Assembly (NCBI GenBank): GCA_947478805.1
Contig: CANJXQ010000019.1
Location: 1 to 41,344, forward strand
DNA: 41,344 nucleotides
Source of the DNA: Betaproteobacteria bacterium
GTDB taxonomy: Bacteria > Pseudomonadota > Gammaproteobacteria > Burkholderiales > SG8-39
Direction of reading: 5' to 3'
The notes beneath the pieces were generated by a model, which saw only the letters and a list, made by a program, of their open reading frames with translations, was not told where the DNA came from and searched no databases. This document shows, in pieces, positions 1-7,420 of the stretch. The position numbers were made by a program, and so were the translations under genes. Positions within the stretch are counted from its first letter, which is position 1. Every line of letters starts with the position of its first letter.

Positions 1-2
1 CG

Positions 3-851
3 GTCGTCATTGCCCACGTCGGCTCAGGAACCAAGACCATCCGCATCGGCTCGGGCGGCATCATGCTCCCCAATCACGCCCCGCTGGTGATTGCCGAGCA
101 GTTCGGCACGCTGGAGTCGCTGTTCCCCGGCCGCGTCGACCTGGGCCTTGGCCGCGCGCCGGGCTCGGACCAGGCCACGTCGCATGCGCTGCGGCGTCCG
201 CCCACCTCGGGCGACGACTTCCCCCAGGAGGTGGCCGAGCTGCTGCATTGGTTCTCGCCCGAGCAGGCCGGCCAGCGCGTGGTCTCGGTGCCGGGCGCAG
301 GCCTGAAGATACCGATCTGGATCCTCGGCTCATCCACCTGGGGCGCGCAGTTCGCGGCCGTCAATGGCTTCCCGTTTGCGTTTGCGTCCCACTTTGCCCC
401 CCAGCAGATGATGCATGCGCTGGAACTCTATCGGCACCTCTTCAAGCCTTCCGAGTGGCTGGACAAGCCCTATGCCATGCTCGGCATCAACATCATCGCC
501 GCCCCCACCGACGAGGAGGCAAGGCTGCTGTTTACCTCGCGCCAGCAGTCCACGCTGGCCATCCGCACCGGACGGCGCGGCCTCCTGCCGCCGCCCGACG
601 CCAGTTTCGAGGCTCGACTCGGGCCCATGGAGCGGGCGGTGCTCGAAGAAGCCATGCCCGGCACCGTGGTGGGGTCCCCCGCCAGCGTGAAAGACGGCCT
701 GGAGAAATTCATCGCAAAGACCGGCGCCGACGAGCTGATCATCACCGGGCAGATCTACGACCACAAACTGCGCCTTCGTTCATATGAAATCGCGGCGCAG
801 GTTCGCGAATCGATGAAAGCCGATGGCCGAGGGAAATCGCACGCTGCCTGA
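3..851 (+). CDS. LLM class flavin-dependent oxidoreductase, 5' end outside the window
   Basis: Luciferase-like monooxygenase fold protein, probably an FMN-dependent oxidoreductase of the MsnO8/YhbW type. The reading frame is already open at base 3, upstream of the first ATG at 63. It encodes family-typical sequence there ([13 protein letters not shown], then [23 protein letters not shown]), so the true start lies outside the window. About 282 residues are visible. The tail [21 protein letters not shown] matches the usual LLM C-terminal helix region (seen pattern). The substrate cannot be inferred. The next gene, a Bug receptor, begins 96 bases downstream on the same strand, so co-transcription is possible but not shown. 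The fold family is sure; the electron donor (FMNH2 or F420) is not. Confidence 0.88.
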   Translation, partial: VVIAHVGSGTKTIRIGSGGIMLPNHAPLVIAEQFGTLESLFPGRVDLGLGRAPGSDQATSHALRRPPTSGDDFPQEVAELLHWFSPEQAGQRVVSVPGAGLKIPIWILGSSTWGAQFAAVNGFPFAFASHFAPQQMMHALELYRHLFKPSEWLDKPYAMLGINIIAAPTDEEARLLFTSRQQSTLAIRTGRRGLLPPPDASFEARLGPMERAVLEEAMPGTVVGSPASVKDGLEKFIAKTGADELIITGQIYDHKLRLRSYEIAAQVRESMKADGRGKSHAA

Positions 852-947
852 CGGCCGGGTCGTGTGGTCGTGTGACGGCGTATTATTTCCCTTGCAGCGT
901 GCCCGCCACCGGGCGCGTTCCTGCACGTCACCTTGGAGGAGGGAACA
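852..947 (+). promoter_or_regulatory. Leader before the first Bug gene with an 8-bp tandem repeat
   Basis: Short intergenic stretch between the LLM gene and the Bug gene. GGTCGTGT occurs twice back to back at 858-873. TATTAT at 881-886 could be a -10 element, but I see no good -35 at the usual distance. A strong Shine-Dalgarno (GGAGGAGGG, 935-943) precedes the ATG at 948 and decides that start over the in-frame TTG at 933. Confidence 0.35.
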
Positions 948-1946
948 ATGAAACATCGCCGCATTGCGCTCGCAAGAACCCCGGTCATGCTGGCGATTGC
1001 CTGCGGGTTGTGCTTCACATCCGTGACCGCCAGTGGCGCCGAACCGCGCTTTCCGGCACGGCCGATCAAGGTCATTGTGCCAACGGGTGCAGGCGCAAAC
1101 CTGGATATCACCACCCGCCAGTTCAGCCAGAAGATGGGCGAGATGCTCGGCCAACCCATGGTGGTGGAGAACCAGCCCGGCGCGAGTTCGCTGGGTGGCA
1201 CGCGCTTCGTGTCCAAGTCTGCTGCGGACGGCTATACGCTGCTCGCGATGTCCAACACGTTCAGTGCAGCCATGAGCGTGGTGTTGGACCCGGGCTACGA
1301 TCCGGTACGCGAGTTTTCCGGCATCGGCCTGATGACCTGGGTGCCGGTGCTGCTCGCAGTCGATCCGAACCTTCCCGCCAGATCGGTACCGGAACTGATC
1401 GCACTGGCAAAGCAGAAACCCGACGCCCTCTCCTACGGCTCATCGGGCAGCGGCTCCTTCGCCCATATCGCTGCGGCCATGTTCAGCCTGCAGGCCGGCG
1501 TGAAAATGCTGCACGTTCCCTACAAGGCCACCGCCCCAGCGCTTACCGATGTCATGGCCGGCCGCGTGTCGCTGATCTTCGATCCCATCGTCACCTCGGG
1601 CGCCTACGCGCGCGCCGGCAAGATGCGTGCGCTGGCCATCACCACCTCGAAGCGCTCGCCGCTGTTTCCCGACCTGCCCACCATTGCCGAATCGGGATTT
1701 CCGGGCTACGACCTCGTGCTCTACACCGGGTTGGTCGCCCCGGCCAATACGCCGCGCGACGTGCTCCTGCGCCTGCACGGCACCTTGGTGAAGGCCATGT
1801 CGATCCCCGAGCTGCGCGAACCCATCCTGCAGAGCGGCGTCGAATTTCGTCCCAGCGATTCGCCCGAACAGTTCGGCGACTTCATCAAGGCCGAAGTCGC
1901 GCGTTACGCGAAGGTGGTGAAGGAGGCCGGCATCAAGCCGGAGTAA
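948..1946 (+). CDS. Bug/TctC family periplasmic substrate-binding protein
   Basis: Tripartite tricarboxylate transporter receptor (Bug family), about 332 residues, the usual length. An N-terminal signal peptide runs to about residue 27 (basic start, hydrophobic core, small residues before the AEPRFPARPIKVIVP motif). Family hallmarks follow: VVENQPGASSLGGT near residue 70, then ADGYTLL, YGSSGSGSFAH, HVPYKATAPALTDVMAGR and a closing KVVKEAGIKPE. The ATG at 948 is chosen for its GGAGGAGGG ribosome site. No TctA/TctB genes are nearby, so it is an orphan receptor in this window. It resembles the Bug gene at 27834-28814 (shared TLLA-SNTF segment) more than the others. A cupin gene follows after 20 bases, probably co-transcribed. 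The ligand is unknown. Confidence 0.93.
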   Translation: MKHRRIALARTPVMLAIACGLCFTSVTASGAEPRFPARPIKVIVPTGAGANLDITTRQFSQKMGEMLGQPMVVENQPGASSLGGTRFVSKSAADGYTLLAMSNTFSAAMSVVLDPGYDPVREFSGIGLMTWVPVLLAVDPNLPARSVPELIALAKQKPDALSYGSSGSGSFAHIAAAMFSLQAGVKMLHVPYKATAPALTDVMAGRVSLIFDPIVTSGAYARAGKMRALAITTSKRSPLFPDLPTIAESGFPGYDLVLYTGLVAPANTPRDVLLRLHGTLVKAMSIPELREPILQSGVEFRPSDSPEQFGDFIKAEVARYAKVVKEAGIKPE

Positions 1947-1966
1947 CGAACATCCGGGAGGGCGCC

Positions 1967-2425
1967 ATGAGCACCGTCAAAGGCAAGCAGACCGTCTACA
2001 ACATCAAGGAGCTCTCCCCGGAGACGGCGATCGCCGCCGGCGAGCGCATGAGCCACACGGGCTTGCGCACGCAGAATGGCATGCTGCTCTTCGTCGCCGC
2101 ACGGCCCACACCGCCGGGCACCCGCATCCAGGTGCCGCATAACCACCCGCATGAGCAACTCATGGTCGTGGTGAAGGGCTGCCTTGTGGTCGAGATCGAA
2201 GGCGTGAGTCACGAGCTGAAGGCCGGTTCCGCGCTGATCGTACCGGCGCTGGCCTTTCATACGGCCTACGTCGCGGGCGACGAGCCTTGCTCCACCTTCG
2301 AGATGTTCGCGCCGGTACGGCGCGACTTCCTGCCCCTCACCGAACACCAGGCGGAGAAGTATCCCGACCAGGGCGAACCGTGGGTGCAGGAAGGCACGAA
2401 TACCTGGACGAAGAGGCCGGCGTGA
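1967..2425 (+). CDS. Single-domain cupin protein, paired with a Bug gene
   Basis: Small cupin of 152 residues. The metal-site motif is visible as HNHPHE (His58, His60, Glu63), with a second-motif histidine at about 98 (ALAFHTAY). The ATG at 1967 follows GGGAGGGC. The same frame is open far upstream, but that part only overlaps the Bug gene in another frame, so the ATG is preferred. A paralogue lies at 16088-16552, with the same order of motifs and the same EMFAPVR segment and Trp-rich tail. Both sit next to Bug genes. Cupins of this sort may be dioxygenases, isomerases or sensors; no function can be assigned. It begins 20 bases after the Bug stop, so one transcript is likely. Confidence 0.85.
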   Translation: MSTVKGKQTVYNIKELSPETAIAAGERMSHTGLRTQNGMLLFVAARPTPPGTRIQVPHNHPHEQLMVVVKGCLVVEIEGVSHELKAGSALIVPALAFHTAYVAGDEPCSTFEMFAPVRRDFLPLTEHQAEKYPDQGEPWVQEGTNTWTKRPA

Positions 2426-2701
2426 TCGACATCAATGCGATGGCAGAAAATGGCCAGGCGTTGCGGGAAAACCGGCAGGTGGCCAGAAATTACTGCACAC
2501 GAACTGCACACGGTGTGTCAGTATTTAATTAGTTTATGTACGAATGACATGGGACTGATAAATTTATTGTCAGTATATATTCTTCAGCCGAAAGCCCTTC
2601 CAAGTCGCGCCACTTGTGACCGCATTGCTTACCGAGACAGTCGGGTCCGTCTTGGGCCGTCACGCACACGCCAATAGCCAATACCTCTTTGGCGGTTCCT
2701 G
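2426..2701. other. Convergent intergenic region with short repeats, no gene
   Basis: Lies between the ends of the converging cupin and NTF2-like genes. The middle (about 2515-2585) is much more AT-rich than its surroundings. A 10-bp direct repeat ACTGCACACG occurs at 2492-2501 and 2503-2512, one helical turn apart. It overlaps a perfect 11-bp dyad CACACGGTGTG at 2507-2517. The paired GTCAGTA repeat (separate entry) follows directly. I see no credible coding frame. Confidence 0.5.
2517..2581 (+). repeat. Copy A of a diverged 65-bp paired-box repeat
   Basis: Two boxes starting GTCAGTAT lie at 2517 and 2569, 52 bases apart. Aligned without gaps to 34931-34995, I count 40 of 65 identical positions, including both boxes and the inner TTAGT..ATGT.CG.A.GAC stretch. 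It may be a transposon end remnant, a miniature element or a regulator-binding array; the sequence does not say which. Confidence 0.45.
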
Positions 2702-3142
2702 CTAGGCGGCGCCTTGCGCATGCTGGGTTTCACGCTGGGCCAGACGCTCCTTGAACCGCCAGCGCCCGTCCGCGCAACGAACCAGCACGTCGACGTAACG
2801 GCCAAAGCTGCGAACCTTGGGACCGTCTGCAAAACGGTCGAGGCGCGCGTACATGCTTTCGACCGTGGCGCGATCACCGTCAATCCTGATCCTCGGCTCG
2901 GCGAGGAAATGCTTGTGATAGGCCTCCGGCGCATGCGTATGCTCGCGAAACGCACGGGCAATGGCTTCTCGGCCCTGATGCGTCTGGTCCAATGCGCAAT
3001 AGACCAGCCGAGCGTCCTCAGTCCAGCAATCCAGGAATTCCTGCTCGTAGTTGTAGTCGATGGCATGTCCGTACGTGTACAGCACGCCAAGGATGTCCCG
3101 CTCATCTTCGAGCCGCTGCACCCGCGCCTCCAGTGTTTTCAT
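2702..3142 (-). CDS. NTF2-like / SnoaL-fold protein
   Basis: Protein of 146 residues with the NTF2-like pattern: an N-terminal helix with LEDERDILGVLYTYGHAIDY, then FLDCWTEDARLVY, GREAIARAFREH, and a final strand set ending DGRWRFKERLAQR. Such proteins are small cone-shaped enzymes (isomerases, dehydratases, ring-hydroxylating beta-like subunits) or binding proteins. The ATG overlaps the stop of the upstream D-aminoacylase-like gene by four bases (3139-3142, ATGA), suggesting translational coupling in one operon. The N-terminal MKTLEARVQRLEDERD resembles SnoaL-like proteins that often accompany catabolic operons. The specific reaction is unknown. Confidence 0.82.
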   Translation of the reverse strand: MKTLEARVQRLEDERDILGVLYTYGHAIDYNYEQEFLDCWTEDARLVYCALDQTHQGREAIARAFREHTHAPEAYHKHFLAEPRIRIDGDRATVESMYARLDRFADGPKVRSFGRYVDVLVRCADGRWRFKERLAQRETQHAQGAA

Positions 3143-4896
3143 TGCGACCTCGTACCTTGATTTGCCGGAATGGGGACCGTGTAGGAGTCCTTGCCGGACC
3201 TGAGAATTTTCCCGGGAAAACTGCCGCGGAACTCGTTGTTGCGCACGATTTCCCTGCCGTTCACGAACACGTGATGCACCCCGACGGCGTCCGCGTACAG
3301 CCGTTGCGCGTCGGCAGGCAGGTCCTTGCGCATGTATATCGGCCCTCGGCCGACCGTCGCCGGATCGAAGACCACGATGTCTGCGCAGTACCCGGCCTTG
3401 AGCATTCCCCTATCCCTCAGTCCGTAGAACCCGGCTGGCACCGAGGTCAGTTGGCGAACCGCTTCCTGCAAGCTCAACATGCCGCGCTTGCGCACGCCGA
3501 CGCTGAGCAACTGCATTGGCGCGACAAAGGCATCGGTCAGGTCCAGATGCGCGCCCGCATCCGATGATCCAATGATCGTGCGCTCATCTTTCCAGACCAC
3601 ACCCAGCATTTCCCAGCTCTCCTCGGTCGCGCCGCGCTGGGGCATGACGAGCAAGGTCTTGAGGTCGTCCGCGATCACCACATCCAGCAGCACGTCGAAT
3701 GGGGCCTTTCCAAGGCTCTCGGCCACCTCGCCGACCTTCTTCCCCTCCCAGTGCTTGTTGTCGGGGTGATGAATCTGGGCGAAGACCCATTTGGGCCAAT
3801 CCGATGTCAGTGCGCCATGGCCGGACTCGGGCGAATGTGCGCCTTCATCGAGCTGGCGCCTGATCGCCGGGTCCATGAGTGCTTTCTTCCTCGCATCGAG
3901 CGGCAGGCGCATGGTCTCGCCCCAGCCCGGATAGGAAGCGAGAATGAAGGCGCTGATGAAATTCACCGTCAGCGTGTTCTGCTGGGCCGCCACCAGCGGC
4001 ACGATCCGCGCGCCGCGCGCCGCCGCATAGTCGCTCGCTGCCAGGTGCGAACGATAGAGGTTGGGCATGCGCGAATCCGGCAACAGCGTGTTCCAGTTGA
4101 GAAGCCGCCCGGCGGCCAGCGACATGTCCGTCATCAACTTCACCAGGTCCTCGCTGAACTCGGAGGCGACGGTGGGCTCGAACTCCAACGTGGTCCCTTC
4201 GAACTCCGCCAGGATACCCGCCAGTCCGATCATTTCTTCGCGCGTTGCAAAGCGCGACGGGACCGGATTCCCGTCCCCGTCCAGGTGGCTGTTCGACATC
4301 GTGGTCGAGAGTCCCATGCCGCCAGCGGCAAGAGAGGTCCGCAGCAAGGCCTGCATTTGGGAAAGTTCCGCGGCTGTCGCAGCCTGTCCGATGGCGCGAC
4401 TGCCCATGACCGCGCGGCGCATGGCCGAATGGCCGACCATGAACCCGGCATTGATGGCAAGCGTTCCGTCGATCCGGGCGAGATACTCCTCGAACGACCT
4501 CCAGTCCCAGGGTACGCCCGCGCGCAAGGCTTCCAGCGGCATGCCTTCCACCCGCGCGAGCATGCGCATCAGGTACTCCGTGTCGTCGGCTTTACCCGAC
4601 AGCGGCGCGATGCTGAAACCGCAATTTCCGGCGATCACCGTGGTGACGCCAAAGCGGCTCGAAGGACTGAGCGTCGGATCCCAGAATGCCTGCGCATCGT
4701 AGTGTGTATGCACATCGATGAACCCTGGCGCGACGATCATGCCGCCGGCATCGATGCGCTCTCGCGCATCGCCGGACACCTCACCCACTGCAACGATTTT
4801 CCCGTCGCGCACTCCGACGGATCCCCGGACTCCCGGTTGCCCCGAGCCATCCATGATCGTGCCGCCTTCAATGCGCAGATCCAAAGGCGCACCCAT
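3139..4896 (-). CDS. D-aminoacylase / N-acyl-D-amino-acid deacylase family amidohydrolase
   Basis: Amidohydrolase of 585 residues, length typical of the D-aminoacylase group. A small N-terminal beta domain (IEGGTIMDGSGQPGVRG) leads to the metal motif FIDVHTHYDAQ at about residues 60-70. The D-aminoacylase signature follows: TVIAGNCGFSIAPL, with its cysteine ligand. A later SSDAGAHLD segment carries the metal-binding Asp, and the C-terminal beta part has KAGYCADIVVFDPATV. Known members hydrolyse N-acyl-D-amino acids or related amides in the cytoplasm. It starts 19 bases after the Bug gene stop and overlaps the NTF2-like gene, so it sits inside an operon with a Bug receptor and an aminotransferase. 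A hydantoinase-like substrate is an alternative. Confidence 0.9.
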   Translation of the reverse strand: MGAPLDLRIEGGTIMDGSGQPGVRGSVGVRDGKIVAVGEVSGDARERIDAGGMIVAPGFIDVHTHYDAQAFWDPTLSPSSRFGVTTVIAGNCGFSIAPLSGKADDTEYLMRMLARVEGMPLEALRAGVPWDWRSFEEYLARIDGTLAINAGFMVGHSAMRRAVMGSRAIGQAATAAELSQMQALLRTSLAAGGMGLSTTMSNSHLDGDGNPVPSRFATREEMIGLAGILAEFEGTTLEFEPTVASEFSEDLVKLMTDMSLAAGRLLNWNTLLPDSRMPNLYRSHLAASDYAAARGARIVPLVAAQQNTLTVNFISAFILASYPGWGETMRLPLDARKKALMDPAIRRQLDEGAHSPESGHGALTSDWPKWVFAQIHHPDNKHWEGKKVGEVAESLGKAPFDVLLDVVIADDLKTLLVMPQRGATEESWEMLGVVWKDERTIIGSSDAGAHLDLTDAFVAPMQLLSVGVRKRGMLSLQEAVRQLTSVPAGFYGLRDRGMLKAGYCADIVVFDPATVGRGPIYMRKDLPADAQRLYADAVGVHHVFVNGREIVRNNEFRGSFPGKILRSGKDSYTVPIPANQGTRSQ

Positions 4897-4915
4897 TTAA
4901 CCGGCCCCTTTTCGA

Positions 4916-5881
4916 CTATTGCGGTTGAATTCCAGCCTGTTTCGCGATTTCCAGGAACAAGCGCGAGACGTCGGCCAGTCGCTTTGCCGTTGCCGCAGGC
5001 GATATCTCTGCAACCTCGAGCCTGGCCTTGGCGTAGCCGTCCTTGACGCTTTGCTGGCTCAGTGCCCGCGATGCGGCGTCATATAGCTTGTCGGTCGCCG
5101 CCTTCGGTGTCCCGGATCGGACATGAAATGTAAAGGTCATGCTGGGTATCTGCGGGAATCCCAATTCCGAAAAGGTCGGGATGTCAGGGAACCTCGCGCT
5201 GCGCTGCTCGCCCGTGATGGCGAGCGGCCGGAACCGGTCGCCCATCGAACCCATTCCAGCCTCCGCCGAAAATCCCATCTGCACCTCGCCGCCGGCGAGT
5301 CCCTGGAGGTATTGCAGTCCGCCGCCATAATTGACGCGCACCACGTCCAGGCTGTTGGCACGCAGGATGGCCTCGGTCAGAACTTGCGTGAGCGCCACCG
5401 CTGTTCCGTAATTCAATTTGCCCGGATTGGCCTTCGCATTGGCCACCAATTCCCCAAAATTCTTCCAGGGCAACTTGGCGGCCGATCCAAACACCATCCT
5501 CTGCTCGCCGAAACCAATGATGGGAGGAAGATCTTTCGCTGGATCGAAGCGAAGATCCTTCACCGTCACCTGTAGTGACGCAAGGATGGGGATAAAAGCA
5601 CTCGACATGGTGTAGCCATCGGCGGGCGCCTGCTTGGCTACGTACTCGAGCCCGACCATTCCCCCGGCGCCGGGCCGGTTCTCGACCACGATCGACTGTT
5701 CGAGAACCTTCGACATTTCAGGCGCGATGATGCGAGCCAAGAGGTCATGACCCGTTCCCGCAGATTCGGGCACCACCAGGCGGATCGGTTTGTTCGGATA
5801 GTCCTGTGCAATCCCGTTGCCCGAGACAGGAATGCAACACGCAAACAGGAGAAATGACGCGAAACGCAATGCTACCGACAT
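4916..5881 (-). CDS. Bug/TctC family periplasmic substrate-binding protein
   Basis: Bug receptor of 321 residues. The ATG at 5881 is chosen because GGGAGGGG lies just upstream; the frame is open to 5944 but without a better site. The signal peptide (SVALRFASFLLFACC and on) probably ends after GIA, before QDYPNKPIRLVVP. Hallmarks are VVENRPGAGGMVG, ADGYTM, and DLRFDPAKDLPPIIGFGE. The last segment puts it in a subgroup with the Bug genes at 7421, 16602 and 37236. It lies between an aminotransferase (88 bases upstream) and the amidohydrolase (19 bases downstream). It probably captures the compound that the operon degrades, which is inference. No membrane TctAB partners are visible. Confidence 0.92.
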   Translation of the reverse strand: MSVALRFASFLLFACCIPVSGNGIAQDYPNKPIRLVVPESAGTGHDLLARIIAPEMSKVLEQSIVVENRPGAGGMVGLEYVAKQAPADGYTMSSAFIPILASLQVTVKDLRFDPAKDLPPIIGFGEQRMVFGSAAKLPWKNFGELVANAKANPGKLNYGTAVALTQVLTEAILRANSLDVVRVNYGGGLQYLQGLAGGEVQMGFSAEAGMGSMGDRFRPLAITGEQRSARFPDIPTFSELGFPQIPSMTFTFHVRSGTPKAATDKLYDAASRALSQQSVKDGYAKARLEVAEISPAATAKRLADVSRLFLEIAKQAGIQPQ

Positions 5882-5969
5882 GGCCCCTCCCAGGATGAAA
5901 GCATCGGGCCCGATGCTACGCGGCGCGAGGACAATCGACAACACTGTGCCCGAAGATTCGATGCGATGA

Positions 5970-7115
5970 TCAGCCCTTCAATATTCCATCGAGCGCATCC
6001 TCGATGGTCTTCACGCTGCGATCCACATTGGCCCACTTGTCCAGTCCAAAGAGCCCGATGCGGAAGGTACGGAAGTCAGCGCCCTCGTCGCACTGCAGCG
6101 GCACACCTGCAGCCGTCTGCAATCCCTGCGCAGCGAATTTCTTGCCGTTCTGAAGGTCAGGGTCATCGGTGTAGCAGACCACCACCCCCGGCGCCTCGAA
6201 CCCCGGCGCCGCCACGCTCTTGAAACCCCTGGAGGCGAGCATCTTGCGCACCCTCGCGCCCAATTCCTGCTGCTGGGTCTTCAACATCGCGAGGCCGCGC
6301 GCCTCCGCCTCCTGCATCACGTCGCGCAACCGGGCCAGTGCATCGGTCGGCATGGTGGTGTGGTACATGTGCGCGCCGCCCTCGTAGGTCTCCATGATCT
6401 GCAGCCACTTCTTCAGGTCGGCCGCGTAGCTGGTGCTGGTGGTGGCATCGATGTTCTTTCGTGCAAGCTCGCTCAGCATCACCAGCGCGCATCCGGCCGG
6501 CCCGCTCCAGCCCTTTTGCGGCGCGCTCACGATCACGTCCACGCCTGTCGCCACCATGTCCACCCAGATCGCGCCGGAAGCCACGCAATCGAGCACCAGC
6601 ATGCCGCCCACCGAATGCACCGCGTCGGCCATGGCGCGCAGGTAGTCGTCGGGCAGGATGAGCCCCGAGGCGGTTTCCACATGCGGCGCGAACACCACCG
6701 CAGGCCGCTTGTCCTTGATGGTTGCCACCACCTGCGCGATGGCGGGCGGAGCAAAAGGCAACTGCGACACAGCTCGCTTGTCGTCACCAACCCGCTGCGC
6801 CTTCAGCACGATGGAATCTTCGGGAATCGTGCCCATCTCGAAGATCTGCGTCCAGCGATAGCTGAACCAGCCGTTGCGGATCACCATCACGCGCTTGCCG
6901 CTTGCAAATTGGCGCGCCACCGCCTCCATGCCGAAGGTCCCGCTGCCCGGCATGACGATCGCCGCCCGGGCGTTGTAGGCACGCTTGAGCGTGCCGGCAA
7001 TGTCCCGGATCACGCCCTGGAACTTCTTCGACATGTGGTTCAGGGCACGGTCGGTATAGACCACGGAATATTCGAGCAGACCATCGGGGTCCACTCCAGG
7101 AAGTAGGCCAGGCAT
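5970..7115 (-). CDS. Class V PLP-dependent aminotransferase (alanine-glyoxylate / serine-pyruvate type)
   Basis: Protein of 381 residues. Visible features: PGSGTFGMEAVARQF (PLP phosphate region), the HVETASGLILP loop typical of the alanine-glyoxylate aminotransferase family, VDCVAS-like LVLDCVASGA carrying the cofactor Asp, and SAPQKGWSGPAG with the Schiff-base lysine. It acts in the cytoplasm, moving an amino group from a small amino acid to an oxo acid. The start at 7115 is preceded by GGGGGTG. It is the promoter-proximal gene of a four-gene minus-strand operon (aminotransferase, Bug, amidohydrolase, NTF2-like). This suggests that the deacylated amine product is transaminated, which is inference. 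The amino donor is unknown. Confidence 0.9.
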   Translation of the reverse strand: MPGLLPGVDPDGLLEYSVVYTDRALNHMSKKFQGVIRDIAGTLKRAYNARAAIVMPGSGTFGMEAVARQFASGKRVMVIRNGWFSYRWTQIFEMGTIPEDSIVLKAQRVGDDKRAVSQLPFAPPAIAQVVATIKDKRPAVVFAPHVETASGLILPDDYLRAMADAVHSVGGMLVLDCVASGAIWVDMVATGVDVIVSAPQKGWSGPAGCALVMLSELARKNIDATTSTSYAADLKKWLQIMETYEGGAHMYHTTMPTDALARLRDVMQEAEARGLAMLKTQQQELGARVRKMLASRGFKSVAAPGFEAPGVVVCYTDDPDLQNGKKFAAQGLQTAAGVPLQCDEGADFRTFRIGLFGLDKWANVDRSVKTIEDALDGILKG

Positions 7116-7130
7116 ATTGCACCCCCATCA

Positions 7131-7190
7131 TGTCAGTAATATTCGGAAATCAACGTCCGACATTATGAGGCTTTGCCGGGAAGTCAAAAC
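7131..7190 (+). repeat. Copy C (partial) of the GTCAGTA paired-box repeat
   Basis: GTCAGTAATAT at 7132-7142 matches the first 11 bases of copy B (34931) exactly. A GTCCG follows at a similar place, and GTCA recurs 51 bases on (7183). The rest needs gaps to align. It sits directly upstream of the minus-strand aminotransferase start, so it could also act as an operator for that gene. Confidence 0.35.
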
Positions 7191-7420
7191 GCACTGATGT
7201 CAGGTGTCCCTGCGCTCCCGCACCCTTGCCGCGCCGAATCGCCGTGTTCAGGACATCCGGTTAAAAACGACCTGGTCGATTAAAAGTCTAAAAATGAGGG
7301 GCACATCCCCTTGTACTCCCCTAGTTTGGACGGTTGCGAAATGAATTTTGCAACCGGTTGTATGCTACCAACCGTGTGCATCAGGACGAAAAGACCGGCC
7401 TTTAACAATTTGGAGTGTGA
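7191..7420 (+). promoter_or_regulatory. Divergent regulatory region with CGGTTG/CAACCG dyads before Bug gene 7421
   Basis: Non-coding stretch between the divergent aminotransferase and Bug genes. CGGTTGC at 7331-7337 and GCAACCG at 7350-7356 form an inverted repeat. CAACCGGTTG at 7351-7360 is a perfect 10-bp palindrome, and CGGTTG (7355) with CAACCG (7369) forms a third dyad. A separate palindrome CGACCTGGTCG lies at 7268-7278 in an AT-rich setting. This looks like a multi-site operator for a dimeric repressor or activator (IclR or GntR would fit, unproven). No clear -35/-10 pair was found. Confidence 0.5.

Noticed and set aside
872-1966. N-terminal extension of the cupin frame through the Bug gene
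   Set aside because: The extension is an out-of-frame reading of the Bug gene; the cupin motif and a ribosome site begin at 1967.
2435-2677. 80-residue plus-strand frame in the convergent gap
   Set aside because: No ribosome site, no known pattern, and it crosses an AT-rich repeat.
3751-5046. Plus-strand frame of 431 residues
   Set aside because: Antisense to the D-aminoacylase-like gene, which carries clear family motifs; no motif in this frame.
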